A stretch of DNA of 64,000 bases from positions 347,490 through 411,489 of the forward strand of contig NZ_CM001857.1 in NCBI RefSeq assembly GCF_000400505.1, given 5' to 3'. A model generated the notes under the pieces. It was not told the DNA's origin. It saw nothing but the letters and a program-made list of their open reading frames with translations, and searched no databases. Numbering within the stretch: position 1 is the first letter of the stretch; each line of letters starts with the position of its first letter. The position numbers and the translations under genes were made by a program. The stretch is from Musicola paradisiaca NCPPB 2511 (lineage in GTDB: Bacteria; Pseudomonadota; Gammaproteobacteria; Enterobacterales; Enterobacteriaceae). Positions 49,458 through 58,266 of the stretch are shown here, in pieces.

Positions 49458-50588
49458 TCAGTTACAGGCCGAGCTGGTCAGCACCGCCAAATTTTTGCTG
49501 ACCCCGGCATAGCTAGCCAGTTTGTTCTTCACGCATTGGGCGCTGACCGGGCTATAGCTGTAAGAGACGGTCGGAAAGGTGCCGGTAGACGTCCAGGTAT
49601 CGGCGTTGACATAAGCCTTGGTGTCGGATGTCCAGGTTATGCCGTAGGTGGTGAAGTCGCTCGCGCTGGTGATGTTGTTATTGCGTAGCTCCCAGGTACC
49701 GAAATTTTTGCCGTCGTAGCGGGAAGTCACCGGATTGACTGCATTCTCGAACCAGTTACTTTCGATCAGCGCCAGGCCATTTTGTCGAACGTTCAGGCCG
49801 GAGCTGGTCACACCGGTGTACAGGTTGTTGTAGGCATGCACCAGGCCGCCGCGTTGCAGCGGCAAACGGGCGTTCACATCGCTGTAGAGATTATGGTGAT
49901 AGGTGACGTTACGACCGGTATCGCTGGAGCTGGAACCATCCAGACCAACCTTCTTGACGCCGTGGATGTAGTTGTAGGAAACGGTGACGTACTCTGAGTC
50001 GCCTTTGATGTCCACTGCGGCTTCGAATGTGGTATCGCCGTCCGGCGTGCCGTCACACTCATGATTGGCGGCAAATAGCTCATTATGGTCGATCCATACG
50101 TTCGGGGAATCGTCCACACGAATCATGTCGCCGTCGCTGGCGCCGCCCGGCGGGTACCCGATGCGCATATTCCGTACCACCACGTCGGAGGATTTTTTAA
50201 TCCAGATACCGAAGTTGGCGGAAGAACCGTTGGCGCCGATGATAGTGATGCCTTTGGTGAACTCTTTGATTTCCACGCCGCGCGCATCCTTGCTCCACTG
50301 GCTGCAGATGTCGGCGGCGGCGGCGTTGATCAGCGAATCTTCATTGCCGGTATAGGTGATAATCAGCGGATAGGCGCCGTTTTTGACCTTCTTGCCGCTG
50401 TCGTTGTAACGGGCGGCGGCAATGATATCCACGATATCCTGCATCGATGTGGCGGTCTTGCTGACGGCACCGGTGATGTCACCGCCGGCGGTGGTGGCAT
50501 AGCCGCCGGTGTCGGTGCTGGCGGCGAGCGTCGGCAGGCCGACGGCCAACAGCAGGCCCGTAGCGATCGGGGTCACTAATGATTTCAT
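49458..50588 (-). CDS. pelB: secreted pectate lyase, PelB/PelC family (PL1), first in tandem
   Basis: A 376-residue PL1 lyase. Start 50588 (MKSLVTPIATGLLLAVGLPT) gives a signal peptide cleaved after LAAS near residue 23; a seven-codon upstream extension lacks a better site. Calcium-binding and catalytic regions are intact (WIDHNELFAANHECDGTPDG, EAAVDIKG, NARLPLQRGG). It shares long identical stretches with its downstream neighbour, a clear tandem duplication. The symbol follows gene order; sequence details (NHECDGTPD, KKVGLDGSSSSDTGRN) actually resemble PelC of strain EC16, so the names could be swapped. KdgR- and CRP-type sites lie upstream. Confidence 0.88.
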   Translation of the reverse strand: MKSLVTPIATGLLLAVGLPTLAASTDTGGYATTAGGDITGAVSKTATSMQDIVDIIAAARYNDSGKKVKNGAYPLIITYTGNEDSLINAAAADICSQWSKDARGVEIKEFTKGITIIGANGSSANFGIWIKKSSDVVVRNMRIGYPPGGASDGDMIRVDDSPNVWIDHNELFAANHECDGTPDGDTTFEAAVDIKGDSEYVTVSYNYIHGVKKVGLDGSSSSDTGRNVTYHHNLYSDVNARLPLQRGGLVHAYNNLYTGVTSSGLNVRQNGLALIESNWFENAVNPVTSRYDGKNFGTWELRNNNITSASDFTTYGITWTSDTKAYVNADTWTSTGTFPTVSYSYSPVSAQCVKNKLASYAGVSKNLAVLTSSACN

Positions 50589-50746
50589 GGGAAGTGTTCC
50601 TGTTTGCAAATGAGTAAAACGTATCGGGCATATTCATTCCTGTTGCCCAGATTAATGGTCGCACCGGCAAAAATAGATAAATAAGGACAATGTATTCGGC
50701 GCAACCCGTTGTCAGTTTTGGCGTAAAAAATGAACAATTCAAGAGT

Positions 50747-50761
50747 TGAAATGCAATTTCA
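50747..50761 (-). promoter_or_regulatory. perfect KdgR-type operator of pelB
   Basis: TGAAATGCAATTTCA is an exact 6-3-6 palindrome of KdgR-box form, about 160 bases upstream of the pelB ATG. In Dickeya KdgR represses pel genes until ketodeoxygluconate accumulates. Confidence 0.75.
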
Positions 50762-50790
50762 TTCTTTAAATTGGTGTGATTTACAAGAGA

Positions 50791-50807
50791 TTTGATCACT
50801 GTCACGA
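50791..50807 (-). promoter_or_regulatory. possible CRP site of pelB
   Basis: On the minus strand CGTGACAGTGATCAAA matches the GTGA-N6-TCA core of the CRP consensus, 29 bases upstream of the KdgR-type palindrome, the same relative order as in front of pelC. Confidence 0.5.
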
Positions 50808-51012
50808 ACCCATGACGAATGAACATCCAGTTATTTTACAAATGAAATTGTTAAGTTTGTTTTACTATTTCTGTGCGGTTGTTCCTGTTTTTTTGGGATA
50901 ACGCGCGCCCGCCTCACGCATTTCACCGTATTTCCACGTTTAACCGCCGCGCCTGCGGTCAGTTCGTTTTGTACGCTGCCGCTAACACCTTGAAGATAGG
51001 CGGGAAAAGAAA

Positions 51013-52359
51013 ATGAAACTGGATAAAACACTCATGATCCCTCCTGAAGGGATCCCGGATGCGCAACGGCAAGACATCCTGCGGGCCTATATGGCCAACA
51101 TGCATGAACGACGGAGCCACTTCGTCGGCTTTCAGACTAATCAGTCCGGCAGTTTTCAGGAGGATCTGCGCCCGTTGCTGCAAATGAATTTGCTGAATCT
51201 GGGTGATAACACGGAGCCTGGCGCCTATCAGGTGAACAGTAAAGCCTTCGAACTGGCGGTTCTGGACTACTATGCCCGCCTGTGGAACATGCCGTTGAGT
51301 GCCTGGGGATACCTGACCGCGATGGGGTCCACCGAAGGCAACCTGTTTGCGTTATGGAATGCGCGTGAATATCTCTGCGGCGCGGCGACGGCGCCCACGA
51401 CGCCGGTGGTGCTCTATTCTGATCGCGGCCATTACTCGCTGGCCAAAGCCGCACAACTCTTACAGTTGCCGACCCCCGCCGATATCGGGCCGACGTTGGG
51501 ACGCTGCCCGGTGAACGACGGCGTGTGGTCGCCCACGGTCGGGTGCGACGCCGCCGGGCGCGTCAAGGTAGACGAACTGATGCGACTGACGACGTTTTTT
51601 TATCGCCACGGGCGGCCGGTGATCCTCTGCCTGACCTGCGGTACCACGTTTAGCGGCGCCTGCGATGACTGGCCGCAAATTACGGAACACCTGCGTCGGT
51701 TGTTGCCGCCGAATACGGAACAACAGCGGCACTACTGGTTACATATCGACGGCGCGCTGTCCGCGAATTATTTGTCGTTTTGGCCGGAACCGGATGGCCG
51801 ACATCTGGCGGTGCACGGCAAAGCGTCAGCGTTGCACTCCGTCTGTTGTAGCCCCTACAAATGGCTGGGCATGTCGTGGCCGTGCGGGGTGGTCATGTTA
51901 TCGGAAGCGTTTCAGGTAACGGCGCGCGCGCGACCGGACTACATCGGCAGCCGGGACGCCACCTTGTCCGGCTCCCGCCCCGGGTTGACCGCCGTCGTGC
52001 TGTGGGAAATGTTGTCCCGTCTGGGTGAGCAGGGGCAACAGGCGTTAATCCGCCACTGTTTCGCGGTGAGGGAATATGCCCACAGCCAACTACAGCAGCT
52101 GTTTGCCCGGCTGGATCCTATGGGCGTGCGTCTCTGTCTGTATCCCCTGGTCTGCGGTTCACTGATGGTGCAGTTTACGGCGCCGTCGCCGGCGGTTATC
52201 GACTACTTCTCGCTGTCGACCGAACAGCGGATGTGGCGGGGACAGCCGACGCAGGTGTGCCACCTGGTGCTATTGCCCCATTGTCGTCGTGCTCTGATTG
52301 ATGAGCTGGTACGCAGGCTGGAACAACCCGGGGCATTTACATCCGTTGGGGGGCAGTGA
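51013..52359 (+). CDS. PLP-dependent group II amino acid decarboxylase (histidine decarboxylase-like)
   Basis: A 448-residue cytosolic PLP enzyme that should decarboxylate an amino acid to a primary amine. Signatures in order: [20 protein letters not shown] (97-116, as in Morganella-type histidine decarboxylases WGYVTNGGTEGNMF), ring-stacking His in [12 protein letters not shown] (H140), PLP-pairing Asp in [13 protein letters not shown] (D246) and the Schiff-base lysine in SPYKWLGM (K283; usually SGHK). The replacement of the usual His before the lysine may alter specificity, so histidine as substrate is uncertain. Many cysteines (SVCCSP, CLTCGTT). First gene of a four-gene operon; the channel ATG follows 1 base after the stop. 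Confidence 0.85.
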   Translation: MKLDKTLMIPPEGIPDAQRQDILRAYMANMHERRSHFVGFQTNQSGSFQEDLRPLLQMNLLNLGDNTEPGAYQVNSKAFELAVLDYYARLWNMPLSAWGYLTAMGSTEGNLFALWNAREYLCGAATAPTTPVVLYSDRGHYSLAKAAQLLQLPTPADIGPTLGRCPVNDGVWSPTVGCDAAGRVKVDELMRLTTFFYRHGRPVILCLTCGTTFSGACDDWPQITEHLRRLLPPNTEQQRHYWLHIDGALSANYLSFWPEPDGRHLAVHGKASALHSVCCSPYKWLGMSWPCGVVMLSEAFQVTARARPDYIGSRDATLSGSRPGLTAVVLWEMLSRLGEQGQQALIRHCFAVREYAHSQLQQLFARLDPMGVRLCLYPLVCGSLMVQFTAPSPAVIDYFSLSTEQRMWRGQPTQVCHLVLLPHCRRALIDELVRRLEQPGAFTSVGGQ

Positions 52360-52360
52360 T

Positions 52361-53374
52361 ATGCGTATCTTATGGTTATGTATGGTGTTTTTTATTTCTC
52401 TGCCGGCATGGTCACTGCCGCAGAATAGCCAGTCTGACGCGCGGCCGACGAGCGTGGAAGTCAGTATATTTATCAACAAAATTTATAGCGTGAACACGCT
52501 GGAGCAGACCTACAAGGTGGACGGCTACATGGTGGCCCAGTGGACGGACGCGCCGCGCAAGACGCCGAACAATAAGCCGCTCATCATTGAAAACAACCAA
52601 ATCGATCCTTTCATCGCCAAAGGGCAATGGGTTCCCGCGCTGGAATTCATCAATGTGGTGGGCAGCCCGGATACCAGCAACAAACGGTTGGTGCTGTATC
52701 CGGACGGACGGGTGATCTACAACGCCCGCTTTCTGGGCACCTTCAGCAATGACATGGATTTCCGACGTTTTCCGTTCGATCGTCAGCAGTTCGTGCTGGA
52801 GCTGGAACCCTTTTCCTACAGCAACCAGCATCTGCGTTTCAGCAAGGTAACGGTCTATAACGAGAATGTCGGGAATCAGGATATCGATGAATGGTGGATG
52901 ACCGGGACGCCCGTCACTCGTATCAGTAATGTCCATTACGATCATCTGGACGCGGGCGAAAACGAATACTCGCGGGTAACGGTACAGATTGATGCGCGTC
53001 GCAACCCGTCTTATTACCTGTGGAGTTTCATTTTGCCGCTGGGGTTGATTATCGCCGCGTCCTGGAGCGTTTTCTGGCTGGAGTCCTTTTCCGAACAACT
53101 GCAAACCGCCTTTACGTTGATGCTGACGGTGGTGGCCTATGCCTTCTACACCAGCAATATTCTGCCGCGTCTGCCTTACACCACCATTATCGATCAGATG
53201 ATCATCACCGGTTACGGCAGCATCTTCGCCTCGATCCTGCTGATTATTTTCGCCTATCACCACCAAATGGAGGGGACTCCCGATCGGGTCTTGATACGCC
53301 GCTGCCGGGTCATATTTCCGGTCGCGGTGGTGCTGTTCTGCGGGTTGCTGATTGTCAGAGGGATGGGGCTATGA
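52361..53374 (+). CDS. pentameric ligand-gated cation channel, ELIC orthologue
   Basis: A 337-residue Cys-loop-type receptor lacking the Cys loop, orthologous to ELIC of Dickeya, an amine-gated cation channel of known structure. Signal peptide 1-18 (FFISLPAWS). Extracellular beta-sandwich 30-212 with loop [11 protein letters not shown], the FPFDRQQ loop and loop [14 protein letters not shown] (192-203). Four TM helices: about 218-238, 245-265 (pore helix [20 protein letters not shown]), 273-298 and 316-334. Pore and TM sequence is almost unchanged from ELIC as I recall it, but loop C, which closes over the agonist, seems three residues shorter, with Tyr where ELIC has Phe188. ATGA overlap with the next gene. 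Its physiological role is unknown. Confidence 0.93.
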   Translation: MRILWLCMVFFISLPAWSLPQNSQSDARPTSVEVSIFINKIYSVNTLEQTYKVDGYMVAQWTDAPRKTPNNKPLIIENNQIDPFIAKGQWVPALEFINVVGSPDTSNKRLVLYPDGRVIYNARFLGTFSNDMDFRRFPFDRQQFVLELEPFSYSNQHLRFSKVTVYNENVGNQDIDEWWMTGTPVTRISNVHYDHLDAGENEYSRVTVQIDARRNPSYYLWSFILPLGLIIAASWSVFWLESFSEQLQTAFTLMLTVVAYAFYTSNILPRLPYTTIIDQMIITGYGSIFASILLIIFAYHHQMEGTPDRVLIRRCRVIFPVAVVLFCGLLIVRGMGL

Positions 53375-54657
53375 GGCACTCATCATGGCAATCCGTGTTG
53401 CTGGAAGCGCTGTTCGCCAGCCTGATTTTTGTCGGCCTGCTCGGTTTTTCCACGTACATGGTGTACCACAAATCGATCAATGCGCTGGAACAGGAGATAA
53501 AAATCGGGTTGCTGTCCAACGTGCGTTCGGCGGCGTCGACCCTCTCGGGCGATCTCCATCAGCGCATTACCGGGCAGACATCGCCGGATGATCCGGTCTA
53601 TCAGCAACTGGCCGCGGAGATGGAACGGATGCGCGAGGCGTCTCAGGATGTTCGTTATATCTATACCACCGTGCTGGATGGCGATACGGTGCGTTTTGTG
53701 GTCAATCCCAGCCCGCAGAATGACAACGACGGCGATGGTCTGCCGGATCCTGCGCCGGCGTTGATGCAGGTGTATGACAATGCGCCGCCGGAACTGGTGA
53801 CGGCGTTGCGTGAACATCAGACTGGCGTGTCGGTGGAACCGTACCGCGATCAGTGGGGGACTTTTATCAGCGCGTATGCGCCGTTTTACGATCGACAAGG
53901 GCGGTTTAGCGGCATTCTAGCGATGGATCTCGAGTTGTCGAGCTTCTATCAGCGGCTGGAGGCCATCAACCGTGTCTTCAGCAAGGCTAACGTCACCATC
54001 GCCTTTCTCGGCCTGATGGTCGGTTTGATGGTGTGTTGGCTGCGCCGCAGCAGTCAGCAGGTGAGGCAACAGCTGGCCAGCCGCGAACAGGATTATCAGT
54101 CGCTGCAACAGGCGACCGAGCCTTTGCAACTGCGACGGGTGTATGACTGGCCGCTGCCGCTGCTGTTTCTGCGCGGCGGCGCTTACCCCAGGCTGATGGA
54201 GGCGCTGCCATCGGATGACGCCTCGCCAGGCGGCGCCACGCGGGACGTGCGGCAGGCAAGCTTGCGCGACTGGTGGTTGTCACAGACATTGTCGCTGCGC
54301 CCCTGCGCGGCGTCTGAACTGGTCGTGAACCTGAATGACGCCACTGAAGCCTGTTTTGCGCCGGAACATCTGCATGCGTTCTGGCAGCGCAGTTTTTTAC
54401 TGTGGCGCCAGCTGGCCCGACAGCCGCTGACGATTGTGGTTGGCGTGAAAGACGAAGACCTGATGCATTGGGTGCTGGATATCCGTCTGACGTTAACCTG
54501 CGAGCCGGAAGCCTTATCGGATGACGATCGCGACTGGTGGAATCGTTTTCTGCGTTGGCAGGGCGAGGCGGCGGCGGAGCAGGTCGTCATTCGGGAAGTG
54601 GCGCGTGGTCAACTGTGCCTTGACTGGCGGGTGCCGAAATTTGAGGAGGCGCTATGA
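53371..54657 (+). CDS. membrane sensor with periplasmic PDC/Cache-like domain, unknown output
   Basis: A 428-residue protein with TM1 at about 10-30, a periplasmic PDC-type sensor domain at 31-208 ([48 protein letters not shown]) and TM2 at about 209-227. Within the sensor lies [13 protein letters not shown], a calcium-loop-like D-x-D-x-D-G motif. A short coiled coil follows ([18 protein letters not shown]). The last 190 residues carry no GGDEF, kinase H box or chemoreceptor motif. The segment [13 protein letters not shown], then LTIVVGVKD, then [10 protein letters not shown] vaguely recalls a dead histidine-kinase ATPase fold. It overlaps ELIC and the MFS gene by 4 bases each, so it belongs to the same system. 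Confidence 0.75.
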   Translation: MRHSSWQSVLLEALFASLIFVGLLGFSTYMVYHKSINALEQEIKIGLLSNVRSAASTLSGDLHQRITGQTSPDDPVYQQLAAEMERMREASQDVRYIYTTVLDGDTVRFVVNPSPQNDNDGDGLPDPAPALMQVYDNAPPELVTALREHQTGVSVEPYRDQWGTFISAYAPFYDRQGRFSGILAMDLELSSFYQRLEAINRVFSKANVTIAFLGLMVGLMVCWLRRSSQQVRQQLASREQDYQSLQQATEPLQLRRVYDWPLPLLFLRGGAYPRLMEALPSDDASPGGATRDVRQASLRDWWLSQTLSLRPCAASELVVNLNDATEACFAPEHLHAFWQRSFLLWRQLARQPLTIVVGVKDEDLMHWVLDIRLTLTCEPEALSDDDRDWWNRFLRWQGEAAAEQVVIREVARGQLCLDWRVPKFEEAL

Positions 54658-55796
54658 TACAACGTTTCCTGCCCGCGCTACTGATATTCCAGACCTTTGT
54701 ACTGCAACTGGTCTCCGGCATTAATTACGTCACCATTCCCGTGCTCATGAACCAGCAAGGCAACAGTAATTTGTGGATTGGCATCGCCATGGCGTGCGAG
54801 ATCGTCGGCGTTCTGCTGTTCCACCAGCGGTTGAGTCTGATGATCAGCAAAGTCGGGCTGGTGTGGGTCACGCTGCTGCTGGTGTTATTACGAGCCGCGC
54901 TGTGTGCCAGCATGATGTGGCAGCAATTTTTTCTGGGGTGGCTGGTCGCCATTCTGGGATATGGCCTGTGTACCGGGATGCAACTGATTTTGTTGCAGAC
55001 CTGGCTTAACCGGTTGCCGTTGCGCCGACGAGGGATGGTGATGGGGATGTTTTCCGCCGCGCTGTCGTTGGGGGTGGCGCTGGGGCCGGTGTTGCTGCAA
55101 ATGTTGTCGATGACGCTGGCGGAACGATTCTGGCTGACGGCGCTGCTGAGCCTGGGAGAGTTGACGCTGGTGTGGGTGGCGTTTGTCAGCCCGCAGTCCG
55201 GTGGGATGGCGGCGGTACGCTTTCGGTTCGTGCACCGTCACGCTCGCGCCATTTTGGTCTCTGCGCTGGTGGGCGGCGTCAGTTTTTACGGGTTGCCCAA
55301 TTTCCTGACGTTATACGGGATGAGTGATGGGCTCACGGAGGAGCGCGCCTCGTTGCTGATGACCATGTTCATGTTAGGCAGCGTGACGCTCGGCATGCTG
55401 GTGAGCTTGTTGTCGGATTGGGTTAACCGACAGTGGATCGTGGTTTCCTGCATTTTCTGCGCGGTGGTGTGCGCGGTATTCCTGACGCTGGCGGTGTATT
55501 CCGACTATGGCGTTACGCTCGGGCTGCTTTACGTCTGGGGCGGCTGCATGGGCGGCGTTTACAGCATCGGGTTATCGTTGATTGGCGACAGGTTCCACCC
55601 ACAGCAGCAGATGTCCGCCAATATGAGTTACACCATGATGGATTCGCTGGGCGGTATCGTCGGCTTGATCGGCATAGGGTTGATGATGGATGTCATGGGA
55701 ACCGAGGGCATGACCATGGTGCTGGTGGTGGTGGGCTGTACGTTCCTGTGTTACCTGGTCTGGGAACTGACCGAGATGAGGACACCTTTTCAGTAA
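54654..55796 (+). CDS. MFS transporter
   Basis: A 380-residue polytopic protein with about 12 hydrophobic helices. The conserved MFS loop between helices 4 and 5 is seen as RLPLRRRGMVMGMFSAALSL, followed by GVALGPVLLQML, and a second in SDWVNRQWIVVS. Small for the family, with few charged residues in its helices. As last gene of the decarboxylase-ELIC operon it may export the amine produced or import its precursor; the substrate is not deducible. The operon ends here; the endolysin has its own ribosome-binding site about 140 bases on. Confidence 0.85.
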   Translation: MIQRFLPALLIFQTFVLQLVSGINYVTIPVLMNQQGNSNLWIGIAMACEIVGVLLFHQRLSLMISKVGLVWVTLLLVLLRAALCASMMWQQFFLGWLVAILGYGLCTGMQLILLQTWLNRLPLRRRGMVMGMFSAALSLGVALGPVLLQMLSMTLAERFWLTALLSLGELTLVWVAFVSPQSGGMAAVRFRFVHRHARAILVSALVGGVSFYGLPNFLTLYGMSDGLTEERASLLMTMFMLGSVTLGMLVSLLSDWVNRQWIVVSCIFCAVVCAVFLTLAVYSDYGVTLGLLYVWGGCMGGVYSIGLSLIGDRFHPQQQMSANMSYTMMDSLGGIVGLIGIGLMMDVMGTEGMTMVLVVVGCTFLCYLVWELTEMRTPFQ

Positions 55797-55938
55797 CCGG
55801 CTGCGGCGGTATTTCTGTCATGATGAGGCCAGGTTTGCCGGGCTTATGGTTTTTCCCTGTCTTTTGCCGACATTTACCCAAGAATGGCGCTTGGTTTCTT
55901 CTGCACACTGGCATGGCAAACATAACGAGGAGGACATC

Positions 55939-56562
55939 ATGGCTCTTGATATTACTCAGGAAAAACTGCAACAACTCATGCCTAACGCCAGCGCGGAGGA
56001 TATTGCGTTGTTTCAGCCGGCACTGCAACAGGAGTGTCTTGAGGCGGGCATCAATACGTCGTTGCGCTTCGCGCATTTTATTGCCCAGATTGCGCATGAA
56101 AGCGCCGAATTGCGCGCCCGTTCGGAAAACCTGAATTACAGTGCCAAAGGGTTGCGGGCGGTATTCGGACGCTACTTCACCACCGATCAGATGGCGGAGC
56201 AGTATGCCCGCAAGCCGGAGGCGATCGCCAATGTTGTGTACGCTAATCGGCTGGGAAACGGCGCGACTGAATCCGGCGACGGTTGGGCGTTCCGGGGCCG
56301 CGGTCTAATCCAACTGACCGGGCGGGATAACTACCGCACATGCGGCGAGGCGATTGGCCACAAGCTGACCGACGATCCGGACGTGATCGGTCAGAAACCA
56401 GAGATTTCTGTGGCGGTAGCCATCTGGTTCTGGAACCGGAACCAACTCAATGTGTTGGCGGATCAGGATGATTTGAATGCGATTACGCGCCGTATCAACG
56501 GCGGCCTGAATGGTTTGGAGGATCGGAAAGCGTATCTGGAAAAAGCCAAACGTCTGTTTTAA
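55939..56562 (+). CDS. phage-type GH19 chitinase/endolysin
   Basis: A 207-residue GH19 lysozyme-like enzyme without signal peptide. Catalytic Glu region HFIAQIAHESAELRARSENL (residues 36-55), NYSAKGLRAVFGRYF, GWAFRGRGLIQLTGRDNY and the NVLADQDDLNAITRRINGG end typical of phage endolysins and of GH19 proteins in secretion and tailocin clusters. Start 55939 follows AACGAGGAGGACATC. No holin, spanin or phage gene is next to it, so it is either a domesticated phage gene, the lytic function of the downstream block, or a T6SS-type effector. It degrades peptidoglycan or chitin-like beta-1,4 glycans. Confidence 0.88.
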   Translation: MALDITQEKLQQLMPNASAEDIALFQPALQQECLEAGINTSLRFAHFIAQIAHESAELRARSENLNYSAKGLRAVFGRYFTTDQMAEQYARKPEAIANVVYANRLGNGATESGDGWAFRGRGLIQLTGRDNYRTCGEAIGHKLTDDPDVIGQKPEISVAVAIWFWNRNQLNVLADQDDLNAITRRINGGLNGLEDRKAYLEKAKRLF

Positions 56563-57047
56563 TACCTATCCAGGTTATTCCGGCGAGGGGAGGCCTCGCG
56601 AAGAGGCGTTTTCTCGCGGCAGGTCGTCATCCTGCGGCGTCGAGCCGTGCGGTATGGCGGCCGTCCCTGGGTCTGTGGATGAAATAAATAATGACTGGCA
56701 GAGCAACTGCCGGAAGTACGGAAATCATATTGTTGTTTTTAATGAACACCAGGACTGATCGCGTTATCACTGATGCTGAAAGCGTATTGAGTAATAATGG
56801 CGTAAATATAAGGATGTAGTCTTGCGATAGTTCCTTCCCCTTCGGTTTGTCGCAAATCGTATGGATAGTCATTGCTTCATTGTGGATGATGCAGCGAATG
56901 CCCTTTCTGTTTATTCAATTGTGGTAAAAATATTGCCATTCTTTCAGCGTAATTATTAATAAATTACCTCTCATTATGCGTGATAGTTCGGTTTAGCATG
57001 AATTTCCCTAGGGGAGGGAATGCCATAACCTAAAAAAGGAAGGTGTC
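56563..57047. other. intergenic region between endolysin and AraC regulators
   Basis: 485 bases, GC-rich to about 56700 and AT-rich afterward. It contains one candidate small membrane ORF (separate entry) and a palindrome around 57003-57020 (TTCCCTAGGGGAGGGAA, imperfect) just upstream of the regulator start, a possible operator. Ribosome-binding site AAGGAAGG at 57037-57044. Confidence 0.4.
56627..56872 (-). CDS. possible small membrane protein
   Basis: An 81-codon frame from ATG 56872. Two hydrophobic stretches (YILIFTPLLLNTLSAS and MISVLPAVALPVIIYFI) are separated by a basic turn, then a hydrophilic tail. This holin-like size and topology next to an endolysin is suggestive, but there is no recognisable ribosome-binding site, the strand is opposite to the endolysin, and no family is recognised. 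It may be chance. Confidence 0.25.
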   Translation of the reverse strand: MTIHTICDKPKGKELSQDYILIFTPLLLNTLSASVITRSVLVFIKNNNMISVLPAVALPVIIYFIHRPRDGRHTARLDAAG

Positions 57048-58264
57048 ATGAAAACAGCAGGCAATATTTTAAAAAAAGTAAGATTAATGTTTTTAGAACT
57101 GGGCAGGTAAATCGATGGGAAATCCCGGTCGCCACAGCATTGCCGGAATTTATTTCTTTATCCGCCTCTCTGCGTAATCAGATACAGAAGATCGCCGCAT
57201 TGAAGAAAAGTATTATTCTTTATGGCGAGCCCGGCACGGAATTATCGGATGTCGCCGCCTATATTTTTATGCAGACGCAAGAACCGCAAGCCGGGTATAT
57301 TGAATTTCATCATGCAACCTACCAGCCAGCCATGTTGGATGACGTTATTCGAAAATTAAATCGGCAACAAAATTTCACGCTTTTTTTCCAGAATTTCGAT
57401 GAGTTCTCCGCCGATCAACAGCAGGATATTATGAACCGGCTGAAGATGCTGCGTTTTATCGGCCGCACGCCGCTGCATTTCGCCCGGTTGATTTTCGGTT
57501 TACGCCATACGCTGGCGCAGAGCCAACAAAGCGGCCGGCTGAGCGTGATGTTGGGCAGACATCTTGATTATCACCAGGTGTATATCTCGCCATTGCGCGA
57601 GCGGCCGCAGGATGTCGTCGAACTGTTGCACATCGCCTGTCGGGAATTCCGTCAGTCCGGCAGCCAGCAGATCCACCCGGACGTGTTGCAGCAGCTCCAG
57701 CATTACGACTGGCCGGGGAATGCCCAGCAACTGCGACGCAGTATCGCCCGTCTGCTGATGTTGAGCGACAATCGGGAAATCGGGCTCAATCAGGCGCACG
57801 GCATTCTGCCGGAGATTATCCGCTTGCCTGCCGTGTCCGCCTCGGCGTCTCTGGCTGTGACGGATCCGGTACTGTGCGACACGCTACTCAAGTGTGATGA
57901 GCAGGCGTTGCGGCAGTTTCATCCCTCCGTCAGCAAGGCGTTGCTGTTTCTGGGGGAAAATTTCCAGCGGGAACTGACATTGTCGGCGCTGGCGGAAAAA
58001 GCCCATATCAGCCCGTCGCATCTTTCCTATCTGTTGAAGCACAGCCTGAAGTTGTCTTTTAAACAGATCCTGAATCAGATACGTATTTTCTATGCCTGCC
58101 AGCAACTGAAATGTCGTCCGTTAAGCCGGATTACTAATCTGTATCTGGATTGCGGTTACGGCGATCTGAGCCATTTTGAAAAGATGTTTAAACGTTATAC
58201 CGGCCTCACACCGGTAGAATTTAGAAAAACCCTCAAGCCGGTTATTGTAAGGGAGGATACTTAA
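57048..58264 (+). pseudogene. AraC-type regulator with degenerate sigma54-activator AAA domain; 5' end frameshifted at an A7 run
   Basis: Main frame from TTG 57140 encodes 374 residues. Positions 1-215 derive from a sigma54 activator AAA domain: GEPGTE (29-34, Walker A without its Lys), FFQNFDEF (82-89, Walker B), SPLRERPQDVVE (150-) and DWPGNAQQLRR (190-). The GAFTGA loop that contacts sigma54 is absent. Residues 270-368 are an AraC/XylS double helix-turn-helix (LTLSALAEKAHISPSHLSYL, FEKMFKRYTGLTPVEFRK) replacing the usual Fis helix. The TTG lacks a ribosome-binding site. Upstream, ATG 57048 with AAGGAAGG opens a 20-codon frame that would join the regulator exactly if the A7 run (57071-57077) had one more A or the ribosome shifted by -1. 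So the true gene probably begins at 57048; whether it is broken, mis-sequenced or frameshifted by design is open. Confidence 0.7.
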
Positions 58265-58266
58265 TT

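Larger units (their letters stand above)
50589..51012. promoter_or_regulatory. divergent control region: pelB and the decarboxylase-ELIC operon
   Basis: 424 bases shared by pelB (minus) and the decarboxylase operon (plus). The pelB side holds the KdgR-type box (50747-50761) and a CRP-type site (50791-50807). The segment 50830-50890 is T-rich; the last 100 bases before the decarboxylase ATG end in a GGCGGGAAAAGAAA ribosome-binding region. The KdgR and CRP sites lie about 205-265 bases from the decarboxylase start. Confidence 0.6.
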
